Part shown: positions 43,956-52,424 of the stretch, in pieces
Layout: every line of letters begins with the position of its first letter
Numbering within the stretch: position 1 is the stretch's first letter
From: Kribbella steppae
GTDB lineage: Bacteria > Actinomycetota > Actinomycetes > Propionibacteriales > Kribbellaceae
Reading direction: 5' to 3'
DNA: 64,000 nt
Assembly (NCBI RefSeq): GCF_004342025.1
Contig: NZ_SLWN01000013.1
Coordinates: 124,001-188,000 of the forward strand
The notes under the pieces: model-generated
What the model was told of the DNA's origin: nothing
Databases searched by the model: none
Seen by the model: only the letters and a program-made list of their open reading frames with translations
Made by a program: the position numbers and the translations under genes

Positions 43956-46900
43956 ATGGCCACCGGTTCACTCCGGAGGTGGCAGGCCGGGCTCCAGGAG
44001 GCACTGACCAGGCGCCTCGGAGAGGCGCGCGCCATGATGACGTCGGGCCGATACGCCCAGGCGTTCCCTGCCGGGTTCCACGTCACACATCCGCCGGCAG
44101 TCGCTGGCGCCTGGGTGACGGCGCTGGAGGAGTACGCCGGCGGCACCGGACCGCTGTTGCGTCTGGTGGTGCCTGACCGCCCGGCCGACGGGCAGCTAGA
44201 CCTGGATCTGGACGACGGCACCCGGTTTCTGCTCTTGTGGCCCAGCCCGGCGCCGGCACTGTTGGCGGACGTGTTCCCGGTCCTGGAGAACTTGGCCTTG
44301 CGGATCGCCGGGCATGAGGCATACGAGGTGCGTCCGGCCGGCCGGGCATCGGTCCGCGCCGAGGAGTTCGCGCTGCTGCCGCGTGATGTGGCGGTACTGA
44401 CAGCCGACCCTGCCATCGGCAACGAAGTGGCTGACGCCTTCCGGGCGGTGTGGTCGGGAGATGCGGAGAACGATGCGTTCAACCAGCTGGTACTGCGAGC
44501 AGGCCTGTCATGGCGTGAGGTGAGTGTGCTACGGGCTTGCTTCGCCTACCTTCGGCAGGCAGGCCTCACCTTCGGTCAGGCCTATGTCGAGCGGACGCTC
44601 TTGATGCACAGGCGGGTGACCGGGCTGCTGGTGGCGCTCTTCCATGCGCGGCTGGATCCGGCGTACATCGGCAGCACCCGCGAGGAAGAGGCGTTGGCCG
44701 AGGTGGAGACGGCGCTCGCACCGGTGGAGAACATCTCGGAGGACCGGTTGCTGCGCGCATTCCTCGAGCTGGTCTGCGCTGTGGTCCGCACCAACTATTA
44801 CCAGTCCGACACAGACGGCGCTCACAAGAAGTACATCGTGCTCAAGCTGGACTCGACACGTTTGCCGTTCCTGCCCGTCCCCCGGCCGATGACGGAGACC
44901 TTCGTCTACTCCGCGCGAATGGAGGGGCTGCACCTGCGCACCGCCAAGGTGGCGCGAGGTGGCCTGCGCTGGTCTGACCGGACGGAGGACTACCGCACCG
45001 AGGTGCTCGGCCTGATGAAGGCGCAGCGGGTGAAGAACGCGGTGATCGTTCCGCACGGCGCGAAGGGCGCGTTCGTCGTGAAGCGGCCGCCTGCCGCCAC
45101 GGATGCCGAGACGATGCGGCAGGAGGTGCGAACGGCGTACAAGACCTTCGTCCGTGGGCTGCTCGACGTCACCGACAACCGCGTCGATGGGACGGTAGCC
45201 CAGCCGCCGCGGGTGCGGTGCCGCGATGATGCGGACGCGTACCTGGTGGTGGCCGCGGACAAGGGCACCGCGACGATGTCGGACCTCGCCAACGAGATCG
45301 CCCAGGAGTACGGCTTCTGGCTGGGCGACGCGTTCGCCTCCGGCGGTGCCACCGGCTACGACCACAAGGCTCTCGGCGTCACGGCCCGAGGCGTCTGGGA
45401 GTCGCTACGACGGCACTTCGGCGAGCTCGGGCTGGACCCGGCGAAGGACCAGATCACCGTGGTCGGTATCGGCGACATGTCCGGAGATGTCTTCGGCAAC
45501 GGCATGCTGCTCTCGGACCGGATCCGGCTGGTCGCGGCGTTCGACCATCGGCATGTGTTCCTCGACCCTGATCCCGACCCGGTGGCGTCGTACGCCGAAC
45601 GGCAGCGACTCTTCCGGCTACCCGGAACCTCGTGGGCCGACTACGAACCCGAGCTGATCTCCTCAGGTGGTGGGGTGTTCTCGCGGACGGCGAAGTCAGT
45701 GCCGCTGTCACCACAGGCGCGCGCCCTCCTGGACGTGGAAGCAGAGCAACTCCCCGCCGACGAGCTGATCCGGGCGGTGCTGCGGGCCCGGGCCGACCTG
45801 TTGTTCAACGGCGGCGTCGGCACCTACGTCAAGGCCTCGACGGAGTCGCACGCCGACGTCGGCGACCGTGCCAACGACGCCGTCCGTGTGGACGCGTCCG
45901 AGGTGCAGGTTCGGGTGGTGGCAGAGGGTGGCAATCTCGGCGTGACCCAGCGCGGCCGGGTGGAGTACGCCCTGGCGGGTGGACTCATCAACACCGACTT
46001 CATCGACAACTCCGCCGGGGTGGACATCTCCGACCGCGAGGTCAACCTGAAGATCTTGCTCGACGCGGCGGTCAAGGGCAGGCGGCTGTCCCGCTCCCGG
46101 CGCGACGAACTGCTCCGGCACGTTGCTCCACAAATCGTCGAGCAGGTACTGGCGAACAACGCCGCGCAAGCCAGGGCGATCAGCGTCAGCCACGCGCTGG
46201 GCGCCGCGTGGCTGGACAAGCAAGTGGAGATGATCCGGCACGCCGAGGACCTGGGCGTCCTCGAGCGCGCGCTCGAGTCACTGCCGGATGAAGAGGCAAT
46301 CGCGCAGCGGCAGGCCGGCGGCCTCGGGCTGACCCGCCCTGAGATCGCGGTGCTACTCGCAGTCAGCAAGGACGTGGCTACCCACTTCCTCCTCGAGTCG
46401 GGCGTACCGGACGACGCGTACATCGGCTCCGCCGCCCTCGCGCGATACCTGCCGCCGGCGTTGCGCGCCGAGTTCAACGAGCTCCTCCCCCGCCATCCCC
46501 TGCACCGCGAGATCGCCTGCAGCGTGCTCGCCAACGAGGTGTTCAACCGGATGGGCTCCGGGGCGCTGCTAGGAGTGCAGGAGCTCACCGGCCGGGACCG
46601 GGAGGACCTCGTCGTGGCGTACGTCGCCGCACGTGACGTGTTCGCTCTTCCGGCTGTCTGGACGGAGATCGACCGCCTCGACGTCGTCCGGCACGCCCAG
46701 CTGCAGACCCGGCTCCTGGGCGAGACCAGGCATATCGTCGAAAGCGCCGCCCGCTGGTTCATGCGGCACGGGCACGCCGTGGACCCGGCGATCGAGGTGG
46801 CCCGGCTGCGACCCGGTATCGACAAGCTGAGCGGCTGCCTCGACGAGCTGATGCCGCCGCACGCTCGGCAGCGACTCGATGCCCGCGTCGCCGACCTGGT

Positions 46901-47380
46901 GACCAATGAGGGCGCGCCGCAGGAACTCGCCCGAGTGGTCTGCCTTCTCAAGCCACTCACCCTGACCCTGGGCGTGGTGGAAGCCGCGGAGGCCAGCGGC
47001 GCCGACCTGACGTTCCTGACCGGCATCTTCGCGCTGGTAGGAGAACAGCTCCAAGTCGACTGGCTGCGTGACCAGGCCACCGAGCGACCCACCGACGACC
47101 ACTGGTCGATCCTGGCCAGGGTGCGTACGGCGACGACCTGGTCGCCGAACAGCAGCGCATCGCACTCGCCATCCTCCACGAAGTCGGCACCGCCTCGTCA
47201 CCTCACGAAGCAATTGCCACCTGGCTCCATCCCCGCGGGCGCAGGCTTGCGCTCTTCGAGCACACCCTGCAGCACCTCCGCGCAGCAGCCGATGTCGACG
47301 TCCCCATGCTCGCCGTAGCCCTCGAGGGCCTGCGCAGTCTCCAAGGCGCAGACCCCGGAGTCGGAGCCCGCCTCACCTGA
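43956..47380 (+). CDS. NAD-specific glutamate dehydrogenase (large, GDH-180-like), with a late frameshift
   Basis: From the ATG at 43956 the frame runs to 47318, but family-like sequence switches frame at about 47120 and ends at 47380 (about 1141 residues when joined). The catalytic core contains ETFVYSARMEGLHLRTAKVA, ARGGLRWSDRTEDYRTEVLG, LMKAQRVKNAVIVPHGAKGA and VVGIGDMSGDVFGNGMLLS. The usual KGG after VPxGA reads KGA. After SILAR the other frame gives GAYGDDLVAEQQRIALAIL and ends PGVGARLT. One missing G in the AGGG run at 47118-47121 explains this. The protein is shorter than the usual approximately 1600 residues, lacking most of the N-terminal regulatory region. It converts glutamate to 2-oxoglutarate and ammonia with NAD. 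Confidence 0.85.
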
Positions 47381-47399
47381 TGCCACCCTGGCATCAGGT
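47375..47399 (+). terminator. Perfect 10-bp hairpin at the end of the glutamate dehydrogenase gene
   Basis: ACCTGATGCC and GGCATCAGGT form a perfect 10-bp stem with a 5-base loop, overlapping the stop codon. It is probably the gene's transcription terminator or a 3' stabilising hairpin. Confidence 0.6.
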
Positions 47400-47547
47400 C
47401 CTCAGCACACCGGTCTGGGGGCTCGCCGTGGTCACGGCCCGCGAGGCGGACGAGGTCCACGCCCTTGGGGCCAAGGACCCGGCGGTCGGCTCCGGGCTCG
47501 CCACCTTCGAGGTGCACCCGATGCCGGACGCGATCGCCCGGTCATGA
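47380..47547 (+). pseudogene. C-terminal fragment of a YciI-like protein
   Basis: The frame from the ATG at 47380 to 47547 (55 codons) contains VWGLAVVTAREADEVHALGA and DPAVGSGLATFEVHPMPDAI. This matches the second half of YciI-type proteins (DPAVxxGL...xxHPMP). The start lies inside the hairpin above, so the N-terminal half with the catalytic-type His/Asp is missing. It is probably a remnant. Confidence 0.5.
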
Positions 47548-47565
47548 CCGGAGTCAATGTTGAGG

Positions 47566-47589
47566 GGCCCGGACCATATGGTCCGGGCC
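47566..47589. terminator. 24-base perfect palindrome between convergent genes
   Basis: GGCCCGGACCAT is followed directly by its reverse complement ATGGTCCGGGCC. It lies between the ends of two convergent genes, so a bidirectional terminator is the likeliest role. The 12-bp arms are fully symmetrical with no loop. Confidence 0.65.
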
Positions 47590-47615
47590 TTCGGTATGAC
47601 TGCACCGGCGGATTG

Positions 47616-48629
47616 CTATTGGTTCGGGAGTGATCGTGGTAGCCCGAACCAAGGGAGCACGCTCTTGTCGAAGTGGGTCATGGCGCAGATCGAGTCGCCG
47701 CTGAGGGTAAGGACGTAGAGGCCGGTCCCATGGCGAATGCCGCTCGGCGCGCGCAGGTACGCTCCGAACGCGGGCTGACCGTTAGCTCGCGTCCGGACGA
47801 GGTCGAAGCGGCGGCCCGAGCGGAAGATACTGGCGCAGAAGCGCTCGGCGGCGTCTCGGCCCTCGTACTCGAAGGGCATCGGTGGCATCGAGACGAAGAC
47901 GTCGTCGGTGAGAAGGGCCACCAGCGCGTCCAGATCGGCGGACTCCCAGGCGCTGACGAACCGCGCCACCAGCACATCCTCGGCCGGCGAGTCGGAGCCG
48001 GGCGGCGGTTCCTGGTCGGCCGCCGGCCAGGAACGCCGCAGACCGGCGCGCGCCCGTTTGAGGGCGCTGGTGACGGATTCGACGGTCGAGTCCAGCATCT
48101 CGGCCACCTCGCTCGCGTGGAATCCGAGCACGTCGCGCAGGATCAGCACGGCGACTTGGCGGGGCGGCAGAACCTGAAGGGCAGTCACGAAGGCGAGGGA
48201 GATGGACTCGGTCTGCTCGTAGCGGGCCTCGGGGCCGAGCGGCACGGCGGTCGCACCCTCGAGCAGGGCGTCGGGGAGTGGCTCCAGCCAGACGATCTCG
48301 CCGAGCCGGGTCGGCTCGGGCGGTTCAACTGTGGGCACGTTCCACTCCTTGGCGGGTCGCCGGCCGGCGGAGCGACGCGCGTTCAGGCACCGGTTGGTGG
48401 CGATCCGGTACAGCCAGGTGCGGACCGAGGAGCGGCCCTCGAACGCTCCGAAGGCTTGCCAGGCGGCCAGCAGCGTCTCTTGGAGGATGTCCTCGGCGTC
48501 CTGGATGGAGCCGAGCATCCGGTAGCAATGCACCTGCAGCTCGCGGCGGTACGGCTCGGTCAACTCCCGGAACGCGTCGCCGTCCCCGGCCCGCGCCCTC
48601 GAGATCAGTTCGGCTGTCACCGCGCTCAC
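47616..48629 (-). CDS. ECF sigma factor with SnoaL-like C-terminal domain, copy 1
   Basis: The GTG at 48629 follows GAGGAGAAG. The 337-residue protein has sigma region 2 (HCYRMLGSIQDAEDILQETL, then GRSSVRTWLYRIATNRCLNA) and region 4 (LPPRQVAVLILRDVLGFHAS, then DSTVESVTSALKRARAG). An NTF2/SnoaL-like domain of about 120 residues follows (FVSAWESADLDALVALLTDD). This is the TIGR02960/ECF41-ECF56-like architecture, where the C-terminal domain replaces a separate anti-sigma factor. Such factors commonly sit beside an oxidoreductase gene, as here: an SDR enzyme is divergent across a nested palindrome. The signal is unknown. Confidence 0.9.
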   Translation of the reverse strand: MSAVTAELISRARAGDGDAFRELTEPYRRELQVHCYRMLGSIQDAEDILQETLLAAWQAFGAFEGRSSVRTWLYRIATNRCLNARRSAGRRPAKEWNVPTVEPPEPTRLGEIVWLEPLPDALLEGATAVPLGPEARYEQTESISLAFVTALQVLPPRQVAVLILRDVLGFHASEVAEMLDSTVESVTSALKRARAGLRRSWPAADQEPPPGSDSPAEDVLVARFVSAWESADLDALVALLTDDVFVSMPPMPFEYEGRDAAERFCASIFRSGRRFDLVRTRANGQPAFGAYLRAPSGIRHGTGLYVLTLSGDSICAMTHFDKSVLPWFGLPRSLPNQ

Positions 48630-48647
48630 CTTCTCCTCGCGCCTCTC

Positions 48648-48672
48648 GTCGTACTTCCATCCTGTACAGACA
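48648..48672 (-). promoter_or_regulatory. Candidate ECF-type promoter of the sigma gene
   Basis: On the minus strand TGTC (48672-48669) is followed after 17 bases by CGAC (48651-48648), about 19 bases before the GTG start. This spacing and these elements are typical of ECF-recognised promoters, consistent with self-activation. It rests on two short motifs only. Confidence 0.35.
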
Positions 48673-48732
48673 CCGGCAAAGCAGCGAACTGGGCGCTGGA
48701 GGGGCGCCCAGTTTGCGGCGTCGAGGTGTCTG
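48667..48732. repeat. Nested inverted repeat between divergent sigma and SDR genes
   Basis: Outer arms CAGACACC (48667-48674) and GGTGTCTG (48725-48732) enclose inner arms AACTGGGCGC (48687-48696) and GCGCCCAGTT (48704-48713). All arms are perfect and the arm spacings are 12 and 11 bases. It is centred between the two divergent genes, so a symmetric regulator-binding or promoter region is likely. Confidence 0.7.
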
Positions 48733-48789
48733 CATCATCGACGGCTCGGAAGACCCGGCCGTCCGATGGTTTGGCGAAAGGAACCAGAG

Positions 48790-49581
48790 ATGATGCTGAA
48801 GGACAAGGTTGCGGTGATCTACGGGGCCGGCGGCGGGATCGGAGGTGCGGTGGCACGCGCGTTCGCGCACGAGGGGGCCAACCTCTATCTCACCGGGCGC
48901 GACCTGGCAGCGGTCGAAACAGTTGCCAAGGACATCGTTTCCGCCGGCGGATCCGCGCAGGCGGCGGAGGTTGACGCACTCGACGAGCAGGCCGTGGAGA
49001 CACATCTGCAGTCGGTGATCGACACGGCGGGCCGTGTCGACATCTCGTTCAACGCAGTCGGAATCCCGAACGCGCGGATCGTGGGTGCGCCGTTGGCCGA
49101 GCTGGACGCCGAGCGCTTCTCCCTGGCGGTCACGACGTACCTCACGTCGTACTTCCTGACCGCACGACTGGCGGCCCGGCGCATGATTCCGAACGGCTCC
49201 GGGGTGGTCATGACCGTCACCGCGCTCCACTCGCGGACGGGCGTCCCCCTGGTCGGAGGCTACGGTCCGGCACAGGCCGCCAAGGAGGCACTCACTCGTC
49301 AACTGTCCGCCGAGCTTGCACCACACGGCATTCGCGTGGTTGGTCTGCGACCGCAGGGCATGCCAGAGACACGCACGATCAAGGACGCCTACGAGCCTCG
49401 CGCGAAGGCATCGGGCATGACCTGGGAGCAGTGGCAGGAGTCGCTCGCAGCCAGAACACATCCGCGACGGCTGATGACGCTGGAGGAGATGGCGAACGTG
49501 GCGGTCTTCATGGCATCCGACAAGGCGGGCGGGATGACCGGAACCACGGTCAATCTGACCATGGGCAGCCTGGACGACTGA
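48790..49581 (+). CDS. Short-chain dehydrogenase/reductase with altered active site
   Basis: The ATG at 48790 follows AAAGG and gives 263 residues. The NAD(P)-binding motif is VAVIYGAGGGIGGAVARAF, and the structural NxxG is FNAVGI. The active-site Ser lies in VTALHSRTGVP. The catalytic Tyr-x-x-x-Lys reads YGPAQ, with Gln in place of Lys; the next Lys is three residues further. The enzyme is cytoplasmic, and whether it is active is open. It is divergent from the sigma factor copy 1 and is a candidate target of it. Confidence 0.88.
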   Translation: MMLKDKVAVIYGAGGGIGGAVARAFAHEGANLYLTGRDLAAVETVAKDIVSAGGSAQAAEVDALDEQAVETHLQSVIDTAGRVDISFNAVGIPNARIVGAPLAELDAERFSLAVTTYLTSYFLTARLAARRMIPNGSGVVMTVTALHSRTGVPLVGGYGPAQAAKEALTRQLSAELAPHGIRVVGLRPQGMPETRTIKDAYEPRAKASGMTWEQWQESLAARTHPRRLMTLEEMANVAVFMASDKAGGMTGTTVNLTMGSLDD

Positions 49582-49592
49582 CGGAGACCGTT

Positions 49593-49781
49593 GTGGTCAC
49601 GAGGACACACACGAGCAAAGGAATCGTTCTCCTCCTATCCTGCGCGGCGCAGTTCATGGTCGTGCTCGATGTCGCGATCGTGAATATCGGTCCAGTCGAC
49701 CATCAGGCGACGCTCGGCGAACAGCCACGTTCCGTCCTGCTTGACGAACGTGTCGAGGTAGCGGATGGCGACGAACCCTGA
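49593..49781 (+). pseudogene. N-terminal fragment of a DHA2-type MFS transporter
   Basis: Just after the SDR stop a GTG opens VVTRTHTSKGIVLLLSCAAQ, then FMVVLDVAIVNI, the first helix and motif of DHA2 exporters like that at 823. Homology stops at about 49685, and the frame continues with unrelated sequence to 49781. Confidence 0.75.
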
Positions 49782-49782
49782 C
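49635..49782 (-). pseudogene. SnoaL-like domain fragment
   Basis: The minus strand reads IRYLDTFVKQDGTWLFAERR, then LMVDWTDIH, the last strands of a SnoaL/NTF2-like protein, before running into the MFS fragment and stopping at 49635. No start or N-terminal half is present. Confidence 0.65.
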
Positions 49783-50005
49783 CGAGCCGTCGGCCGACCG
49801 CCTGGACTGCCTGTCCGCTCGCGAGCGCGAGGTCCTCATCCAGGTAGCCCGCGGCCTGTCCAACGCCGACATAGCCCGAACCCTGCACCTCGCAGAAGCC
49901 ACCGTGCGAACCCACATCGGGCATGTCGTCGTCAAGACCGCCGCCCGTGACCGCGCCTATGCGGTCGTCTTCGCCTACGAGTCCGGACTGGTCCACGCCG
50001 GCTAG
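49778..50005 (+). pseudogene. C-terminal HTH fragment of a NarL-type response regulator
   Basis: The plus strand reads LDCLSAREREVLIQVARGLS, then LHLAEATVRTHIGHVVVKTA, and ends YAVVFAYESGLVHAG with TAG at 50003. This is the complete DNA-binding domain and tail of a NarL-type regulator. No receiver domain precedes it; it joins the SnoaL fragment directly. Confidence 0.8.
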
Positions 50006-50028
50006 CTCTCACACTGCACACTTGAGGT

Positions 50029-51084
50029 ATGGGCCGGGAAGGTGGGGTCCGCCGACGTGCCGGGCGCCGTACCAACGTTGCCCTGCTGGTGCTGCTCTTT
50101 CTCGCGTTCGCGACCGGCTGGGTCGCGTTCGGCACGGGCACCACCACGCCCGGGAGGGTCGTCACGGTGCTGCACGGCGCAGCGGGCCTCGTGCTGGTGC
50201 TGCTCGTCCCGTGGAAGTCGCTGATCGTGCGGCGGAGCAAGGCGTTCCGGTCAGCTTCCTGGCGCGCGGCTGACGGCGTCGCCCTCGGAATTCTCGTCGC
50301 CGTATCGGTCCTCGCGGGCGTCGTACACGTCCTCGGCGGCTTCCGGACCTACGCGGGACTGACCCCGATGCAGGCGCACGTCGGCGCCGCGGTGCTCGCG
50401 GTGCCGTTCGCCGCCGTGCACGTGTTCCGGCACCCGCAGCGGCCGCGGCGCACGGACCTGTCCCGGCGCACCCTGCTCCGCGCGCTCGGTCTCGGCGGGG
50501 GTGCGGCTGCGGCCTATCTCGCCGTTGAAGGTGTCGCCCGGGGCCTCTCCTTACCAGGGCAAGACCGCAGAGCGACCGGCTCGCACGAGGTCGGCTCGCA
50601 TCGCCCGCGGGCGATGCCCGTCACCCAGTGGGCACTGGACGCTGTGCCGGAGATCGACCGGGCCACATGGCGGCTGCGGGTCGAGGTGGCGGGTCGACAG
50701 GTGGCCGAGCTCGACCCTGACGCGTTGCTGGCGATGGCCACCGACGAGATGGAGGCGGTGCTCGATTGCACGGGCGGTTGGTATGCCGACCAGCACTGGC
50801 GCGGGGTGCGGCTCGACCGGCTACTGCCGGCATCGCTCCCGCCGGACGCACGCAGCGTCGTCGCAGTCTCCGTCACCGGGTACGCGCGGCGCCTGCCGTT
50901 GCGGGACTTACCACACCTGCTCGTCGCGACACATGTCGCCGACCGACCGCTCTCGATCGGGCATGGTGCGCCCGCACGGCTCGTCGCGCAGGGTCGGCGA
51001 GGCTTCTGGTGGGTCAAATGGCTGGACCACGTGGTCGTCGATACCCGGCCGTGGTGGTGGCAGCCACCCTTCCCGTTGCAGTGA
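50029..51084 (+). CDS. Membrane-anchored molybdopterin (sulfite-oxidase-fold) oxidoreductase
   Basis: The 351-residue protein has about four membrane helices (residues 15-140) with His residues in several of them (TVLHGAAG, GVVHVLGG, MQAHVGAA, AVHVFRH). A twin-arginine-like stretch SRRTLLRALGLGGGAAA follows, then an oxidoreductase molybdopterin-binding domain. The Mo-ligand Cys is in AVLDCTGGWYADQHWRGVRL near residue 247. The domain resembles YedY/MsrP-type enzymes. The helices with paired His look like a haem-binding electron donor, so a fused analogue of the MsrQ-MsrP pair is possible. Substrate is unknown. The gene begins 24 bases after the response-regulator fragment. Confidence 0.82.
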   Translation: MGREGGVRRRAGRRTNVALLVLLFLAFATGWVAFGTGTTTPGRVVTVLHGAAGLVLVLLVPWKSLIVRRSKAFRSASWRAADGVALGILVAVSVLAGVVHVLGGFRTYAGLTPMQAHVGAAVLAVPFAAVHVFRHPQRPRRTDLSRRTLLRALGLGGGAAAAYLAVEGVARGLSLPGQDRRATGSHEVGSHRPRAMPVTQWALDAVPEIDRATWRLRVEVAGRQVAELDPDALLAMATDEMEAVLDCTGGWYADQHWRGVRLDRLLPASLPPDARSVVAVSVTGYARRLPLRDLPHLLVATHVADRPLSIGHGAPARLVAQGRRGFWWVKWLDHVVVDTRPWWWQPPFPLQ

Positions 51085-51102
51085 CTCGGTCGAGTGACCC
51101 GT

Positions 51103-51338
51103 CACCGCTACCGGCCGAAGCTGTCGCGCCGGCAGAAGGCCGTGAACAGGGCCCACGCCCGGATCCGCTTCCGCGGCGGGTACGCCCCGTCGCCACCCTC
51201 AAGACCTGGAAATTCTGACCAAGCTGCGCTGCGTCCCCCTCCCGGACGACCGCAATGGTGCAGGCCGTCCTCGTTCTCCACCACGTCGAAATCCGACCGA
51301 CCAAGGAGGAAACGCTCAGCCATGCCGACCGACCCTAG
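51103..51338 (+). pseudogene. IS5-type transposase C-terminal remnant
   Basis: Across shifted frames the sequence reads LSRRQKAVNRAHARIRFRG, VATLKTWK, LTKLRC and TTAMVQAVLVLHHVE with a stop at 51336-51338. This is the familiar tail of IS5-group DDE transposases (KxVNRAHAxIR...VATLKxWxIL). At least two frameshifts are present, and no inverted repeats or other parts of the element were found. It marks an old insertion just upstream of the sigma gene. Confidence 0.75.
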
Positions 51339-51405
51339 TGATGAGTTGTCGCGCCCGCACCCGTCATACCTACGACGGGACACGACGAGACGGAAGGATG
51401 ACGTG

Positions 51406-52419
51406 ATGAGTGCGGACACGTGGCTGGAGGAGCTGGGCGTGAGCGGTCTGGGCGTGAGCGGTCTGGGCGAGGTAGACGAGCGGGCGTTCTCGGGGCTGGC
51501 GGAGCGGCACCGGCGGGAGCTGCACGTGCACTGCTACCGGATGCTCGGGTCGTTCGAGGACGCCGAGGACACCGTGCAGGAGACGTTCCTGCGTGCCTGG
51601 CGGCGGCGGGAGACCTTCGAGGGGCGATCGACGTTCCGGGCCTGGCTGTACCGGATCGCCACCAACGCCTGCCTGGACCTGCTCGCCAAGTGCCGCCCGG
51701 AGCCCGCGACCGGCGGCGAGGTGCTGTGGCTGCAGCCCTACCCGGACCGGCTGCTCGACGAGCTGCCCGCGGGCGACGCGGACGAGCCGGAGACCGTCGC
51801 CGTCGCGCGGGAGACGATCGAGCTGGCGTACCTGGTCGCAGTCCAGCACCTCGCGCCGCGCCCGCGGGCCGTGCTGATCCTGCGGGACGTGCTCGGCTGG
51901 CCGGCGAAGGACGTCGCGGAGCTCCTCGGGGACTCCGTCAACTCCGTGAACAGCGCGCTGCAGCGTGCCCGCGCCGGCATGCGGGTGCACCTGCCCGCCG
52001 AGCGGCAGGACTGGACCGGCGGCGAGGAGGACGCCGGGACGCGCGAGCTGGTGCGCCGCTATGCCGACGCCAGCGTGGCCACGGACGTCGACGGGCTCGC
52101 CGCACTGCTGCGGGACGACGTCCGCTGCTCGATGCCGCCCACGCCTGGCCTGTACGTCGGCCGCGACGCGGTGGTGAACGACTGGGTCGAGAGCCGCTTC
52201 GAGGACATGAAGCACCTGCGCGCCGTCCTCACCTCCGTGAACCGGCAGCCCGCCGTCGCCTTCTACCTCTGGCGGGAGCGGGAGGGCGCGTACCTGCCGC
52301 TGACGATCGACGTCCTGCGCGTCACCGGAGAGGCGATCACCGAGATCGTCACGTTCCACGACGACCAGTTCCCGCGACTCGGGCTGCCGGGGCGCCTGCC
52401 GGCGGACGGCACGGAGTAG
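51406..52419 (+). CDS. ECF sigma factor with SnoaL-like C-terminal domain, copy 2
   Basis: The ATG at 51406 has GGAAGGA upstream and gives 337 residues, the same length as copy 1. An N-terminal repeat (LGVSGLGVSGLGEVD) precedes region 2 (HCYRMLGSFEDAEDTVQETF, then FRAWLYRIATNACLDLL) and region 4 (APRPRAVLILRDVLGWPAKD, then SVNSVNSALQRARAG). The SnoaL-like domain starts near residue 215 (RYADASVATDVDGLAALLRD). It leads an operon with a cupin-like and a DUF6069 gene, its probable partners or targets. An old transposase tail lies directly upstream, so its promoter region has been rearranged. Confidence 0.9.
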   Translation: MSADTWLEELGVSGLGVSGLGEVDERAFSGLAERHRRELHVHCYRMLGSFEDAEDTVQETFLRAWRRRETFEGRSTFRAWLYRIATNACLDLLAKCRPEPATGGEVLWLQPYPDRLLDELPAGDADEPETVAVARETIELAYLVAVQHLAPRPRAVLILRDVLGWPAKDVAELLGDSVNSVNSALQRARAGMRVHLPAERQDWTGGEEDAGTRELVRRYADASVATDVDGLAALLRDDVRCSMPPTPGLYVGRDAVVNDWVESRFEDMKHLRAVLTSVNRQPAVAFYLWREREGAYLPLTIDVLRVTGEAITEIVTFHDDQFPRLGLPGRLPADGTE

Positions 52420-52424
52420 TCCCG

